The notes under the pieces: model-generated
What the model was told of the DNA's origin: nothing
Seen by the model: only the letters and a program-made list of their open reading frames with translations
Database searches by the model: none
Assembly: GCA_036785325.1 (NCBI GenBank)
Contig: JAXIVH010000287.1
Location: 46,001-110,000 of the forward strand
Origin: Urophycis tenuis
Taxonomy: Eukaryota > Chordata > Actinopteri > Gadiformes > Phycidae
Direction: 5' to 3'
Length of the DNA stretch: 64,000 nt
Shown here: positions 32,332 to 46,100 of the stretch, piece after piece
Layout of the letters: every line of letters begins with the position of its first letter
How positions within the stretch are numbered: the stretch's first letter is position 1
Translations under genes and position numbers: made by a program

Positions 32332-32343
32332 TTCTCTCTCTCC
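32268..32343. repeat. CT dinucleotide microsatellite
   Basis: About 35 CT units, with one TTCTTT interruption near the right end. Confidence 0.95.
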
Positions 32344-32764
32344 TTTGGAGTGTGGAACTGCCATTATGTTGTCAAGCTGATAACATAATGGACATCTCTT
32401 CAAAGTCTTGTCATGGTCCTGGCTCTCACTGAGATTTAGATTCACCAACACTCTCCTCCCTCACTCGTGTCCTAGCCAGATGGCTATGCACCCTCAATTA
32501 CCCCCTGAAATCATAGATAACTCCAGGCTACTACCAGGCTATTGGAATCACAGACTGTTAAAACATATATTGTAATAATATATCATCCTCCTGGTCAGCT
32601 GGGTAGCTTAGCGAAAGAACTGGACACACCACTGTCATCTTTCCCAGAGGGTAGCTCTCCTTCGGTGATCCTCGGTGAGTTCAACATCAGTCGGACCCTT
32701 CCGTTGACCCTGTCTGACCATCACTATGGATAGAATCCTACCTCTCTGGTGAACCTAGGCAATT

Positions 32765-32825
32765 TCCTCAGGCAATTTCCCTCAGGGATCAATAAAGTAT
32801 GTCTGTCTGTCTGTCTGTCTGTCTG
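32765..32825 (+). repeat. LINE-type 3' tail followed by GTCT repeat
   Basis: GCAATTTCCCTCAGGGATCA then ATAAAGTAT leads into six GTCT units, the same arrangement as at 4309 and 18655. Confidence 0.7.
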
Positions 32826-33029
32826 AACCTATAGGGTGGCATGGTGGGTGGTGAGTTGGTCAAGTCATATCAGACGAAAACCGCCGTTCCTCTAGCTCAG
32901 TTCGTGTTCCTCTTTTTGCTGTACGCAAGCTAACTGTGATCTTTTATTGAGGTGCTATAAATCGCCTGGTTGGGATTGATGATCAGCAGCGTTTCCTGAG
33001 GATGTCCAAAGTGTCTCCAAATCCGGCGG

Positions 33030-33500
33030 ATTGACTCTGTATAACATCTGGAGGATCAGCTGGTTCCTCGTCTCACAGCTTGACTACTGCAATGCTCTTC
33101 TGGTTGGGCGACCAGTGTGCACTGCTGTTCCTCTGCACAGGATTCAAAATCCAGTCACACGTATTCAAACAACAAGCACATGTCACATCTCACTCCATCG
33201 GCTCCCCTGTAGCTATTGGCATTGAGTTCCAGACCCTGATATGCAGGTTCAAGGGATTCTCTGGATCTTCACTGAGCCACATTACATCTCTCATCCCTCC
33301 CTACCAAGCGTTTGATGGCCACAAATGAGCGGCATCTGGTTCTGCTAGCACTGTGTGGACATCATTTGCAGTCCGGTCTCTTCTCATGTGTCAGTGCTGG
33401 TCGAACGACCTACTGTCAGCAGATCCACAAATTTTCGAGAAACATTTTAAGACCTACCTCTTCAGGGAATACAACACAACAAAATTATAAGTCAGGAACT
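33030..33500 (+). mobile_element. L2-like LINE ORF2 3' fragment, degenerate
   Basis: Reading frames carry VSQLDYCNALLVGRPVCTAV and LHRIQNPVTRI, then after frame changes SLSHITSLIPPYQAFDGH. The LDYCN(A/S)LL and L..IQN boxes are characteristic of the RT C-terminus in L2/CR1 and Rex LINEs. Several frame shifts mark it as dead. Confidence 0.65.
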
Positions 33501-34199
33501 GTTGATCCATTGTCTAGCAATGTTATTCTCAAAGCAGGGCCAGCTGCTTATTGTGTAAAAGTGGTTACGAAAGGTCTGGTCCGGTCAGTTTACACGTACT
33601 CGTTACACGTCACAGGAACATGAAGCGTTTGACAAACACGTCCTGTCATCCACATCTTCTACAGACGCGCTCGACGTTGTTTTTTGTTTCCGTCACAATA
33701 AATACACTGCGACGTATCTTTACGTTTCAGACCTTAACGTCAATCGTAATGGCTTTATAATAACGGTTGCTGCGCTCTCCAAACGTCCACAGGATGTCGA
33801 GACGAGGTGGTTTCGTTTCTCGCCGACCTCCGTATGGACGTTTCAAGATGGAGGCACTCGCCTAGATCGGTTTCTGTTTCTATTTCGGTTGTCGACAATT
33901 AAGTCAGTGAATTTTGGGGACGCTTTTTGGGTTTAAACCGTTTAATCGGTTTGAGGTGGCACGACGGTGGTTTCTTTACCGACACCACCGTTAAATGTGT
34001 TCCAGCGAGTCTTAACTTCCTGGTTCTTCTGCTTCACCGTCGGGAGTGATCGTGCTGAATAATCGGGTCCCACTTGTTCAAGATCCAACATAATTCACAT
34101 TTTTTTTTAAATCGTTTCGTCGACATGATCTTAGCGGGCACCCGGAGTTTATCGGCCTGGGACAGAGTGTGTATAGCTGGTTTCCTGAGGTTTTAAACC

Positions 34200-37100
34200 A
34201 TGGACCGTACAAATGGAGGACTGTCGGGTAAACGTGGTAAGCTTGCCTTCGTACCTCGAGTTAAGTTTCAGTTTTAGGTGACGCGATAGTCGATCTGTTA
34301 TAGTTTAGTTTCGATTTAAGTAAATACGTCGTGATACTTTCGAACACGTTTTTTCTTTTTTCTAGCGTTATACGGTACGTTGTGCGCCACACGTCGGGAT
34401 GAGGTTAACTTTACATTTATGACATAACAGTACATTATGTGTAGGGCGGATTCTGCAGCCATGGGAAATGGAGCTGAACAATGTATGCCTAATGTTCAGT
34501 TAAATGTTAAGTTGTAGTCACGACAGTTCAGTTTAGGACTTGTAAGTGAAGTGGTGATACGTTTTAATACCGCAATTTTTTTGTGTGTGTTGACTACTGT
34601 GATTTTCTTTTATCCCCATTTCTTTCCATAAGCTGTACTGATTCCCGTGTCGAAGAGCTCCGTGGTGTTTGAGAAGGTTGTGGCTCCTCTGCAGAATGCC
34701 TTTCTTTATGAAGAGTCAAAGCAGGCGTTCAAATACACGTCTGCCTTTCTGTTCAATAACTCCACACTGCAGGAGAAGGTCAGTGTACCATTGATGGTTG
34801 CGTGTTTTTTTTTTTTTTTTAAACAATTGCAGAATGAACATCATTTACAGTTACATTTACATTTAGGGCGTTTAGCAGACGCTTTTATCCAAAGCGACTT
34901 ACAAAGGTACATTTTTCAGAAGAAGGTGAAACATTTCATTGCTGCTAATACAGTAAGAAAGTCACCAGAACAAGTTTCAAGCATTGCATTTGCTAGGTTA
35001 ACCATTGCTAAGGGCTAAGACAAGCAATTACAAAGTGCCAAGATGTACAACATACAAGAGTGTTGTTTTTTATTATTATTATTATTTATTTATTTTAGTA
35101 GTAGAGGATGGCTGTTATGCAGTTAATATTATTGTTTCTCAAGCTAAACGATTGATTGCGATTTAAAGAAATATATTGGTGCACAAATCAGGCCAATGAA
35201 ACAAGTTGTATCAGGTTTAGATAGGTGTAGGTGTAGGTGCCACTACCAAAGTTTTTTCTAGCTATTCCTGTTCTTCTCTCCCAAACAATTAATTTCCTTT
35301 ATATTACACGGCACATGTTATTGTCTTTAGGCTCATGAACCACAACACAGACACACTAATATAATTAAGGAAAACACAGTCTGGTCCATCTTGGTGCTTC
35401 TTGACCAAAAATTTCAGAGTAAGTTAAATGATCCGTAATTTCTTCCTTCATGACAGTATGAGGCCTTTCGAGCCAACCGAAGAGAAGCTGGTTACTCTGA
35501 AGAGGAATTGAAAGAAGGATATGGATTTTTGTTGTTTGATGACATAAACAAGGTAACGGGAGCTAGCCGATGAGATGATCACAAAGCAGAGAATGCCACT
35601 GGATAGTGACACGTATTGATCATATTTTATGGTGTGTGATTTATTTTTGAAGGCTACTGAACTTGGGGAAACTGGTGTGCTCACTGGGAACAGTACATGC
35701 AAAACACTCGGCGATCCTTCCAAGGGTAATCCGGTTTCTTCTAATGAGGTTTCATTATCATACAGGGATTACATAATAGGCCTCACTATGAAAAGGCCTC
35801 ACTATGAGTACAAATGTTTTGCTTCAGAAAGCACAATTTAGACCCTCCAATTTGGGATGATTGGACTCGGGTATAAATGCTATCAGGCAATTGTTTCTAT
35901 TTGTTTATGTTCCTGCCACGTCTAGCTAACACTCATAGATCAATGCTGGTGGTTCTCTCATCATAGAACCTTTTTACAAATGTTTAATTGTCTCCATGAG
36001 GAAGTGAAAGGGACATTTAGCATCTGCGTTTGTCCAAAGCGACATACAATCAGTACATTTTGTGGGGTTCGACATGTGGACAGTTGGAGGAGGGGGGGAT
36101 CAAGGGGATTGAACCGCCGACCCTACGGTTAGTGGACGACCCGCTCTGTCCACCCGCTCTACCCACTGAGCAACTGCCACCCCTGTTCATAGTAGATTCT
36201 GGAAAGCAATTCAAAGGAGTTGCTCAACCTCATGCTTCAAGGTGTGTCTTTTCCTGGGTGACAAAGAAGTTCTTGTGTTAGAGAATTATGACATCTTAAC
36301 AGACCTGTACTGTGAAACAAGATGGAAGGATATAGGAGTATGTGTCTCACCATGTAATTCAATGGTTAACTTAATATAGTAGGTAATGTTCATTCATATA
36401 TTCATATGGGCAAATGATAAACGTAATTATTTCCTCACTGTATTTCCCAAGACATGTATTAATGCTATTCTATTTGTTTGCTTTCAGGAGTGTATATAGC
36501 AAGGTACTCAGACTGCTTGGCCCCTGATCACTGGTATTGTGGGAAATCCGGGTTTATCGTCATTATAAGGCTGACAAAGGTATGGTCATATGGACATGTG
36601 GTTGTTATTTTATTGTTCTGAGGTTGACATTGGCTGTATTATACTTAAAGGTTCTGTAGGTAAGATTCAAGAGTTGTAAACACGGTTATAAGAAGAGTCC
36701 CATCCCTCTCTGTACCCTCCTACCTTTCTCTCATTATTGAGAAATGTTGCATTTCACACACCTATCAAAATGGATTCCCTAATAAGGGAAGAGAGAACCT
36801 GGTTGGTCACGAATTAGCTAGGATCACCCGAAAATCCAAATTGGCTCATACAATGGCAGTTGACTTGAAACATTACATTTAAGATAAAAGTGTGATGTAA
36901 ATATAAAAAAATCATCTAGAAAGTTGTAGGAAGAAGTGTAGATTTTACTTGAGTGTGTGTGTCTCTGTTTTCTCTCCACAGGGAAGAATTAATAAGGTTC
37001 AAGAGAACTACACTCAGAACTGCATTGCACCTTCAGTTGGATTTGACTGTCATGAGTCAAAAGAGCTGCCTAGGGTTTCGGCCAACACCAGCTCATTCCT

Positions 37101-40100
37101 CGCATATGAGAGAACCCAGGTATGGTCTAGCACTCCATAGGCTTACGTGTAGTCTGTTTCTAACCACCACTGGGTCAAATACAGAAAACAATGGGCACAG
37201 TTTGCCAAGAAGTAAGTGCTACATTTAAGAAGAGGGAAAATTGCATGATTAATCCCAGAAGGGAAATTAAGGTGTTACAGCAGCAAGGTGTTACAACAAC
37301 AATGTTGAATGAACAATGCAATCAAACTAAAAAACATACAATCTGTTCATCCATGTGTAGGTATATAGCTGTGTGCTTGAGTACCGAATTGCCAGTCATG
37401 TAGGGTTTTGTTAATTTTGCAGTACTACCTCTACGAACTTCTGTCTGGTGAATGTAGCAAGAAAAACTTGTCTCCGAGCCACGTCTGTCCATTTGCCATT
37501 GTGCCATTTTCATATGACGATGCCAATAGCAAGGCCACAACGTCTAGTTGTCAGGAACAAAGGTATTGTAACACTATACAAATATAGTCTTCCTGTATGC
37601 ATGATTATTATTATGATACAGTTTTGTTATTACAAATTTGTAATATTGGCTATGTTTTTCCAATTTACCCTTTCAGTGGAACAAAAGGAAATGGTAAGTT
37701 GAAATTGGCTAGGTTTAATTTAAGCAATTACAAATGTGTTCTACATCCAGATTTTCTTGCGGCCTTCTGTACAAGAATCAGTTGGTCAGTACTCTGAACG
37801 TTTCATTTCATTTCATTTCATTTCAGTGATAAACGGCATAATATGGAGTGGTCAGCTTCATATCAGCTCCCAGGTCTTCCATGTTCGGCTGAAGTCCAGA
37901 TTGGGGGCCTTGATCCCTGTAAAACTGTAAGATAAAGGATTCAAGATGTTTAATCCAAACTGTGATAATCCTTACAATGTTTTAACCAGGAATGTCCTTT
38001 GTTTGTCTTGTGTTTGTCTTGTGGTGTCGCAATACAAGGCCACCAGTAGTCAAAGTAGACCAGGCTGTTTCCATGGTAACCTTGAGACAGTTTGCCCCAA
38101 AGGCTGTCTTTGAAAGTAACTTCTCTGGGGAAGGTGTGTCTTTTAAGTGTTTTTTTTTGTTTCTGCTGTCATTTCTTAGTTTTCTTTTCCAATTCTGGTG
38201 GCTTTTTTTTGAGAGATGTATTTGTTTTTCTCTTACTCTCAGTGTCCCTGGATGGCATCTGCTGCAGTGTTCATGAGTTTGTCCCTAAAGAAGTTGGAGA
38301 CCCCTCCCTTTCCCTGCTTATCCAAGAACTCAAGGACAAAGATCTTGTGAGTCTCTACATCGGTTGGAAGCATATACTTTTATTTATGATATGAGCCAAT
38401 ACCCGAAACAGTGGTATTTACACCCTCAAAACTTTTCAGGGTCTTACAGTTCACCTTAATGAAAACGGTTTTCTGATTTTGCTACATTCGTCCAACTTTG
38501 CTACCTCGACTGGTAAGTTAAGTCTGTGATTTGAATTTCCTTCTTCTGTTTAAACTTGTCATTACTTCTCTATTTGCACTCTTAATGTCACACTCCTCAA
38601 TGGGACATAATACTTTTTCTTCCAGGTAATGAGTCTAGCATAACTGAGGCCCTGCAAGTCATGTTTCTGTTTCCAGGATCAAGAGCCATACAGAAAGGTA
38701 GGCAGAACAGTCATATATGAAAACAGAAATAGGGGCGGCAGAAGTCATAGGCTAACTCACATTATGCATGTTTTGTCCCACATCACCAGCAACATTAGCA
38801 ATAGCTACAGATTATAAAGAAACCACATTGTCTGGATGCAAAATGACTAACTGTCAAAACTTCGTTACTTGTTTCATGACAGACAGCAAAGGAGAATTTA
38901 AAGATTCAAAGATTTCCTCTGACATTCTTCACCTTCTACCAGCATTGAATTATGCGGAAATTGAAATGCAGAAAAGCTCCATCGGCCCAAGAGAAGACAA
39001 ACGTGGACAATATGTGCAACAAATGAAAAACTATGCAGCACTTATACAATCTGGTCTTGCAGAAACCACATCAAAGGACATCATCCCACTTTTACAGGAT
39101 TATGATAAGTCTGTCACTTTCTCCAACCCAAAATGGACTAACCTCTTATGGCAATGGCTGAGGTCATATCTCAGCCACCCAGTCTCTTTTCAGCTTCCTG
39201 TGTACAGTGTGACAGAACTTTTGACATCTGGAAACAAACTTCAAAAAGAGGTCCTCAATGACGAACAAGCTCCAGGGGCAGTTTGTAGTATAGGTTCAGA
39301 TGGGTTGTTAAGCGAATCCACAGCACATGATGTTTCAAGCAGCTGGCAGAAGGATGCTGATAACAAAGACTCTGAGACAAATAGCATTTTGGATAATAAT
39401 TTATCACACAACCCCATTGCTGAGTTGGTTGTCAGCATTACCTCTGCAGAGGGAAACACAAAAGTAATAGACAAAGGTCTGAGCGGGAGCAAAGCAGTTG
39501 TGGCAACAAAGAAACTTTCTAATACAATAATGACCTCAACAAATACAGTTCATAAGAACCCATTGGAGAATTCAACTGGCAGAAAAAAACTTCCCAGGGG
39601 TCGCCCCAAAGGTAAAAGAAAATGTCTCAAAAGGTCAAGTCCACCAGCAGATGAACCTCTAACTTCTACATCTGAGAAACTGGTTGAGGAAAGACAGGCT
39701 GCACAATGCACTTCGATCAATGATCCTTCCAAAACTCAGTGGACAATATTATCAACGTCTCATTGCAGAGGTGGAAAACTGACCTACAAATACAAGAAGG
39801 TCCAAAGGTTTCAGCATAAGCAAGAAAATGTAATTAAGCAAACCAAACTGAGGAGAATGGAAAATGTCACATCAGCCTGTTCTCTTATAAGAAAGATGGA
39901 TCGCTGGGACTTGAAGCCAATTCTCACTGGATGTGGAAGAACGCTGGTTCCACATGGCTCCCTAAATGGCTTGCTTCAGAAAACTGAGCACGAGTCTACA
40001 GAATGTGAACAGCACCTCAAAGAGATGATGAGTGAAACCTCAGAGGAAGCCAGTAAACTGGAAAAGATGGATCAGGACCCTGTAGCTGAACGACTGGCTG

Positions 40101-43100
40101 TGAATATCCCAAGCAAAGTAAATGCAGGAGACAAGTGTCATAATACAGAGGTGGCTTGTCCTCATTATGAGACATCCAGTTCTCCACAGGAATTTGAGGA
40201 CCATTCCATGGTGAACATTGTAGAAGCTGACACCATTGAAGGTGTGCTGTCTAACACAGCTGATATTTCCTCACATGGGAAGGACGGGAACAAGAGCGAA
40301 CACTTGCTCTGTAAATTAAACTTATTCTTGAGTAGAAAGAGAAAAACCACACAACTAGTTTTGGGGGATTCAGTTTTGCCAGTTGATGCACAGCCAAGCA
40401 CCGACCCGTCAATTGAGAAAGGCAAATCTGATATGGACAGAGAAAGGTTGAATACAGGGTCAAATACAGATGGTCAGGATTCCAGAGAAAGTAACAAGGA
40501 CGTTTTAAGAGCTTTTGCACAGGCATTAGGCTTAATGCCTAAAGAAGTGCCAGGTATGATACAGACAACTGAAAGCATGGATACCCTGGAGAATCCGCTT
40601 CCTAGCCTAGAGGGCCAATTCATACCTCCAGAGGTCAATTCTGCTCAGTTCATACAAATGGTCCCATCACCAATCCAACAAAAGCTTCAAGTGAAAAGGC
40701 TGCTGCAAAAAAGAAACAAATGTGAGTTAGTTTTTCATTTTGATAGATTACACAACTCTTCTAAATTGTAGTTTAAATGCCAATTAAATACTAAGAAGTC
40801 AAGTGTGTATAATTTGGTGGCATCTAGCGGAACAGACTTGGCAGAATGCCATCAAGCTGGATGATCAATACATATAGATCATTGCAATTATTATAGTTCT
40901 GTGAATGTAGTTTACCAGTATGGATGCAATTTGAGGACTGTGTTATCATTTGGTTGCAATCTGCAGCTGACTGCTAGTTGCTACTAGATTTTACACACTG
41001 GACCTTTTAATCTTTCATATTGCTGACTGTTGTACTTTGCATCATCTTTGCAGGGGGAACGCGTTTTTATACACCTATATCTTCCAACTCTGAAAGTCCC
41101 AAGAACAAAGTGTGTGCTAAGAGCAACTCCTTGGAAAAGAATCTCAAGGAACTGTTTTGCTCCACTGACCAATCCAACCCTCTAAGTTTGCTTGCAGATT
41201 TGGCACTGGGCGATATCAATAACTATGTACAGCCACAGCTAAACCCTTTGCCCATGGCAGAGCTTGACCCAAGGTTGGATGTAGACAATCTGCTAAGTGA
41301 TGGCACCAAATCAGATAACCAGGCTGTTCTTCTCTCCACGCAGCCTGCTGATGGTACTATCCTTCCTTCTAATTCTCCTCCACCAAAGGGTCTTTTGGGA
41401 AGCAAGGATATGGTTGTCTTGATAGGGAAAGAACATGATTACACGTCGTCAGTCACCTTGCAAGTGCCTACAACAAGTTCTACTGCAAGAATTCCACTGC
41501 ATCCCCGGATTTCGTCTGGACCGGAACTGCAAGCATTGAACAATGTGCCTCCTGAAGGCACAAGTGAACACAAAGCTTCCGTCGGACACATGAACAAGGA
41601 TGCAATACCAAGTAGAAGGTTCAGGCGCTCCCGTACCTTTGTTGAAGAGGATGGATTTCTCAAAGTCACAAGGAAGTGGAAAGGAAACTATGACTTTGAC
41701 TTGGACAGCAAGTTTACTAATCACCCTGCGGAGAAAACTGTTTGCAGGGGCTTGCATGGGTATGTGCCATACTTTTTTTTTAGGATAATGATCGTTATAT
41801 ATTTGAGTGTTTAAACAAAGTTATGTTTTATTTTGAATTTTGTACTTATCCAAACAAATAACACATGTTTTTCTTAATTCATTTTTACACTTTGAACAGA
41901 TCATGGAATTTTGCTGTAAGGGACAATGGCGAGGAAGCTCAACTCATTATCCACATGTGGATAGGCCTTTTCTACAGCCGCTCAACTCCGAGGTTCATCC
42001 ATTCAACTCCCCTAGACTTGGAGGATTGCTTGGAAACGTCTAATGGCATGGTGTTGTCGCCAGCTGTGCTCGAGACTGCTACTGTTTCTAGTGGGAGTTC
42101 AGCACACATTTTGGAGCCCATTCAAGAAGATGGACTTGTCTTGAACCAAGGAGCAGAGGTTTTAGACCTGTCAATTAAAAAGCAAGATGCAAATGACTGC
42201 AGTGACATCTCTGTATCTCGTCACGAGTCTAATGGCAAGGACGCCACTGAAGCATTTATCAGAGAGGCAGGAATACAAGATGAAGACCCACCTCAATGTC
42301 AAGGCAAACATCAGGCCTTGCAGGTTTGACCTTTTTATATGTCATTCAAATCGCCTTGGGCACCAAACCTACCTATTATAAAGTGCAACCAATGACTGAT
42401 GTTGAAAATGTTGGTGTTGGGGGTATTGATTATGCAATTTATTAATTGTATGTAAACATTTTAAACAATTAAGAATGCTTTAAAGATGTATCTAAATCTA
42501 TTCTCTGGTTACTGTCCTTTCCACAGGTATGCAGGTCTCGGTCAAGTGAGTTTGATGGTGCGGATGACAACATGGTCAAAAGTACAAGTAAGAAGGCGGA
42601 CACAAGTCCACAAAGTGCAACAAACCTGGAACATTCTGCTGCAAACTCCCTCAGTGAGGACTGCATACACAAAGTTATAGCAAATGTAATTATTCAACCA
42701 CAGCCTGTTGTAGAGACGAAGGGAAGTATAGACCCAGAAAGTGCCAACATAGAAACTTCTGAAATGGAAGAAAGAAAGGAGAATCTACAAAATACAGAAG
42801 TGGCAGTTAATCCAAACTTTTCATGTACTTATTTGGTTTGTACTGAAGAGTGCGACGGTGATGATTCCAAATGTGAGGATCATCAAATCAGTGCTGACTT
42901 CCATTTACAACTGATTGAGGATGAGGATTATACAACTGAGCACAAATCACCAGTGCCTTATGTAAACGTACCAGACAATAAGACACAGTCTGCGGATGTT
43001 GGATCCATCACACTCTCTTGTGGCTGCAATGAAAACAGGAATGAGGATAAAGCAAGTCAAGCAAGACATCAAGGTCACTTTTCAAAGGCAGAAGACAATA

Positions 43101-46100
43101 ATTTAACTCCAAAATCAGTAAGTGATGACCATGGGACCATTAAAGGGGATGATGATCCACGGGTTTCTTGCCAATCATCACTTGTCCGACAATTACCTGA
43201 GGAGGATGGTAAACAGGATGCATCCACTGAAGAGATGTTACAGATCCAATGTGCAAATTCTAATGCCTCCATGGGTGGTGGTAGTGAAGATAATGCAATT
43301 TTGGAAGAAAATTCAAACATTGCATTGGCCAAGACATTACCAGAGGAGCATGATGATAATAAATCTGTCGCGAAAATGAAAACGTTAAGGGAACAGGAAA
43401 AGTCTAACAATCCCGCAGGATTACAGGATGGTGTTGTAGATGAAAACCAAGCTGAAGTACTACCAGATGTGAGTGTAGCTGGTTGTGATCATCAAGAACC
43501 GGATGATGAATTGACACAAAATGCAGATGAAACAGCTTACATTTTGGCTTCAGAAGCAGCTTCTCATTGCCGAGCCCAATCCCCCCAAGATGGGCTTTCA
43601 AAAATAGCCGGTAAAGTGGTAGCTGGCCCACAGGTGATTCCTTTCCAAGACAATCTTCTTGGGGTTCATAAACCCCAAGAAATACCAATGACCATAGATG
43701 TGTACCGCATCTCGCCAGAAAACTGTGCAAAAGTCCCGATTGCGGAAAATGTACCTTCAGTTTTTGAGGACAGTGATTCTACACAGGAATTGAGCTCAGA
43801 GGGCATTGAAGTGGACAAGAGATGCCCCAGACCAACTAACAACAACGGTCCAGGGGTTTATTGCCAAGTGCCGCTTAGTGGACAACTTTGCGACGGGGAT
43901 GGTAAAAAAGATGAATCCAGTGATGATACCATTTCAGAAGAAATTCTGAACATTGCATTGGATAAGACATCACCTGAGGAGAATGATGACCACGACTCCA
44001 TGGATGAAGCAAACATTGAAATTGTGAGTCAACAGAAGAAGTTTGATAACGATTCTACCCCATTACAGGATGGTATTGTAGGTGAGAGCCAAACTAAAGT
44101 ACTGTCTGATGTGAGGGTAGTTTGTTGTGGTAAACAAAAATCGGATGATGATTTGATAGAAAATGAAGTGCAAACTTCTTATATTTTAGCTCTAAAAGAA
44201 GCTTCTAATAACCAAGCCCAGTCCTCCAAAGACGGGCTTTCAAAATTGCACCAAGATGCAAATGAAATGCCCTTAGTTGGAAAAAAGAAATCAAAAAAAG
44301 AAGTGGTAGCTGGCCCACAGGGACTTCCTTTCCAAGACAATCCTTTTGAAGGAGTTCATGAACCCCAAGAAATGCCAATGATCATTGATGTGTACCATAC
44401 TTCACAAGAAAACTGTGGAAAAGTCCCGATTGCGGAAAATGTGCCCTTAGTTTTTGAAGACAGTGATTCTACACATAAATTGGGCTCACAGGACCTTGAA
44501 GCAGACGAGAGATGCCCCAGACCAACTAAGGACAATGGTCCAGAGGTTTATTGCCAAATGCCCCTAGTTGGACAGCTATGTGAGGGCGATGGTAAAAAAG
44601 ATGAATCCAGTGATGACACCATTTCAGAAGAAAATTTGAACATTGCATTGGATAAGACATTACCTGAGGAGAATGATGACGACGACTACATCGATGAAGC
44701 AAACATTGAAATTGTCAGTCAACAGAAGAAGTTTGATAACGATTCTACCCCATTACAGGATGGTATTGTAGGTGAGAGCCAAACTGAAGTACTGCATGTG
44801 AGTGTAGTTGGTTGTGATCATCAAGAACAGGAGGATAAATTGGTAGAGAATGAAGTTGAACCTTATTGTATTTTAGCTCCAAAATCAGCTTCTCGTCACC
44901 GAGCCCAGTCCTCCCAAGATGGGGTTTCAAATTTTCTCCACGATGCAAGTAAAACGTTCTTAGTTGGTAAAGACAAATCAAGACAAGAAGTGGAAGCTGG
45001 CCCAGAGGTCCTTCCTTTACAAGACATTGCGGTTGTAGTTCATGAACCGTTACAGACGCAAGGTGTAAATCCAAACGCCTTCATGGGTGGTGATGGTGAT
45101 AGTGCCATTGCTGAAGAAAATGTGAACATCACTTTGGATAAGACATTACCAGAGGTGCCTGGTCATATTGACTCCGTGGATGAAGCAAACATTGAAATTG
45201 TGAGTCAACAGAGCAAGTCTGACAACGATTCTACACGGTTACAGGATGGTGTTGTCGGTGAGAGCCAAGCTGAAGTACTGCCTGGTTTGAGTGTAGCTGG
45301 TTGTGATCATCAAGAACCAGATGATGAATTGATAGAAAATAAAGTTGAAACTTCTTGTATTTTAGCTCCAGAAGCAGCTTTTCATTACCGACTCCAGTCC
45401 TCCCAAGAAGGGGTTTCAAAATTTCTGCAAGATGCAAGTCCAATGCCCTTAGTTGGTCAAGACAAATCAAGACAAGAAGTGGAAGCTGATCTACAAGGCA
45501 ATGCTGTTGAAGTAGTTCATGAACCCAAAGAAATGACATTGAACATGGATGTGTATCCTACTGTGCTCGAAAACAGTGGAGGGTTCCCAATAGCAGAAAA
45601 TGTGGAAGCTGGCCCACAGGTCCTGCCTTTCCAAGTGGATACTTTGGAAATGGCTAATGAACCTAAAAAAATGGCAATGAACATAGATGTGTACCATATG
45701 TCGCCAGAAAACATCCAGCTAGACAAAAATATATCTTCAGTTTTTGTGAAATGTGATGAAAATAAATTGGTCTCAGAGACAAGTGAATTCGATGAGAGGT
45801 GCCCCACACCAACCATAGATGAAAGCCCTTATGAGGGCTTTCCTTCTCTGGAGCCGAGCACTTCAAATGATGTCTGCAAAATCTCACCTGAGGAACAATC
45901 GTCAAATCAACCCCCAACCCCCTGTTGGAAATCTATGGATATGGACAATTTAAATGATAAATCAAGTCGGGTTAATGGATTCATACCACCTGCCAAACAA
46001 TTGCTTGTAAAAAGGAAAAGGGCTCGAGAAGAAGATTCGCTCCCTGTTCCTTGTCCCCCAAAGAAAACTTGCAACAATGAGAAGATATGCAAAGCTCCAG

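Larger units (their letters stand above)
31257..34199. other. Divergent promoter region between asb13 and tasor2
   Basis: asb13 leaves to the left and tasor2 to the right. The 31380-31830 part is GC-richer and should contain the asb13 promoter; a CRE TGACGTCA is at 31784-31791. The 33780-34199 part precedes the tasor2 start and has AAGATGGAGGC at about 33848. Between lie a CT microsatellite, a LINE tail and an L2-like fragment. Confidence 0.5.

Noticed and set aside
44745..45917. Minus-strand ORFs of 70-110 codons in tasor2 exon 17
   Set aside because: They repeat because the coding strand repeats; no homology or start context of their own.
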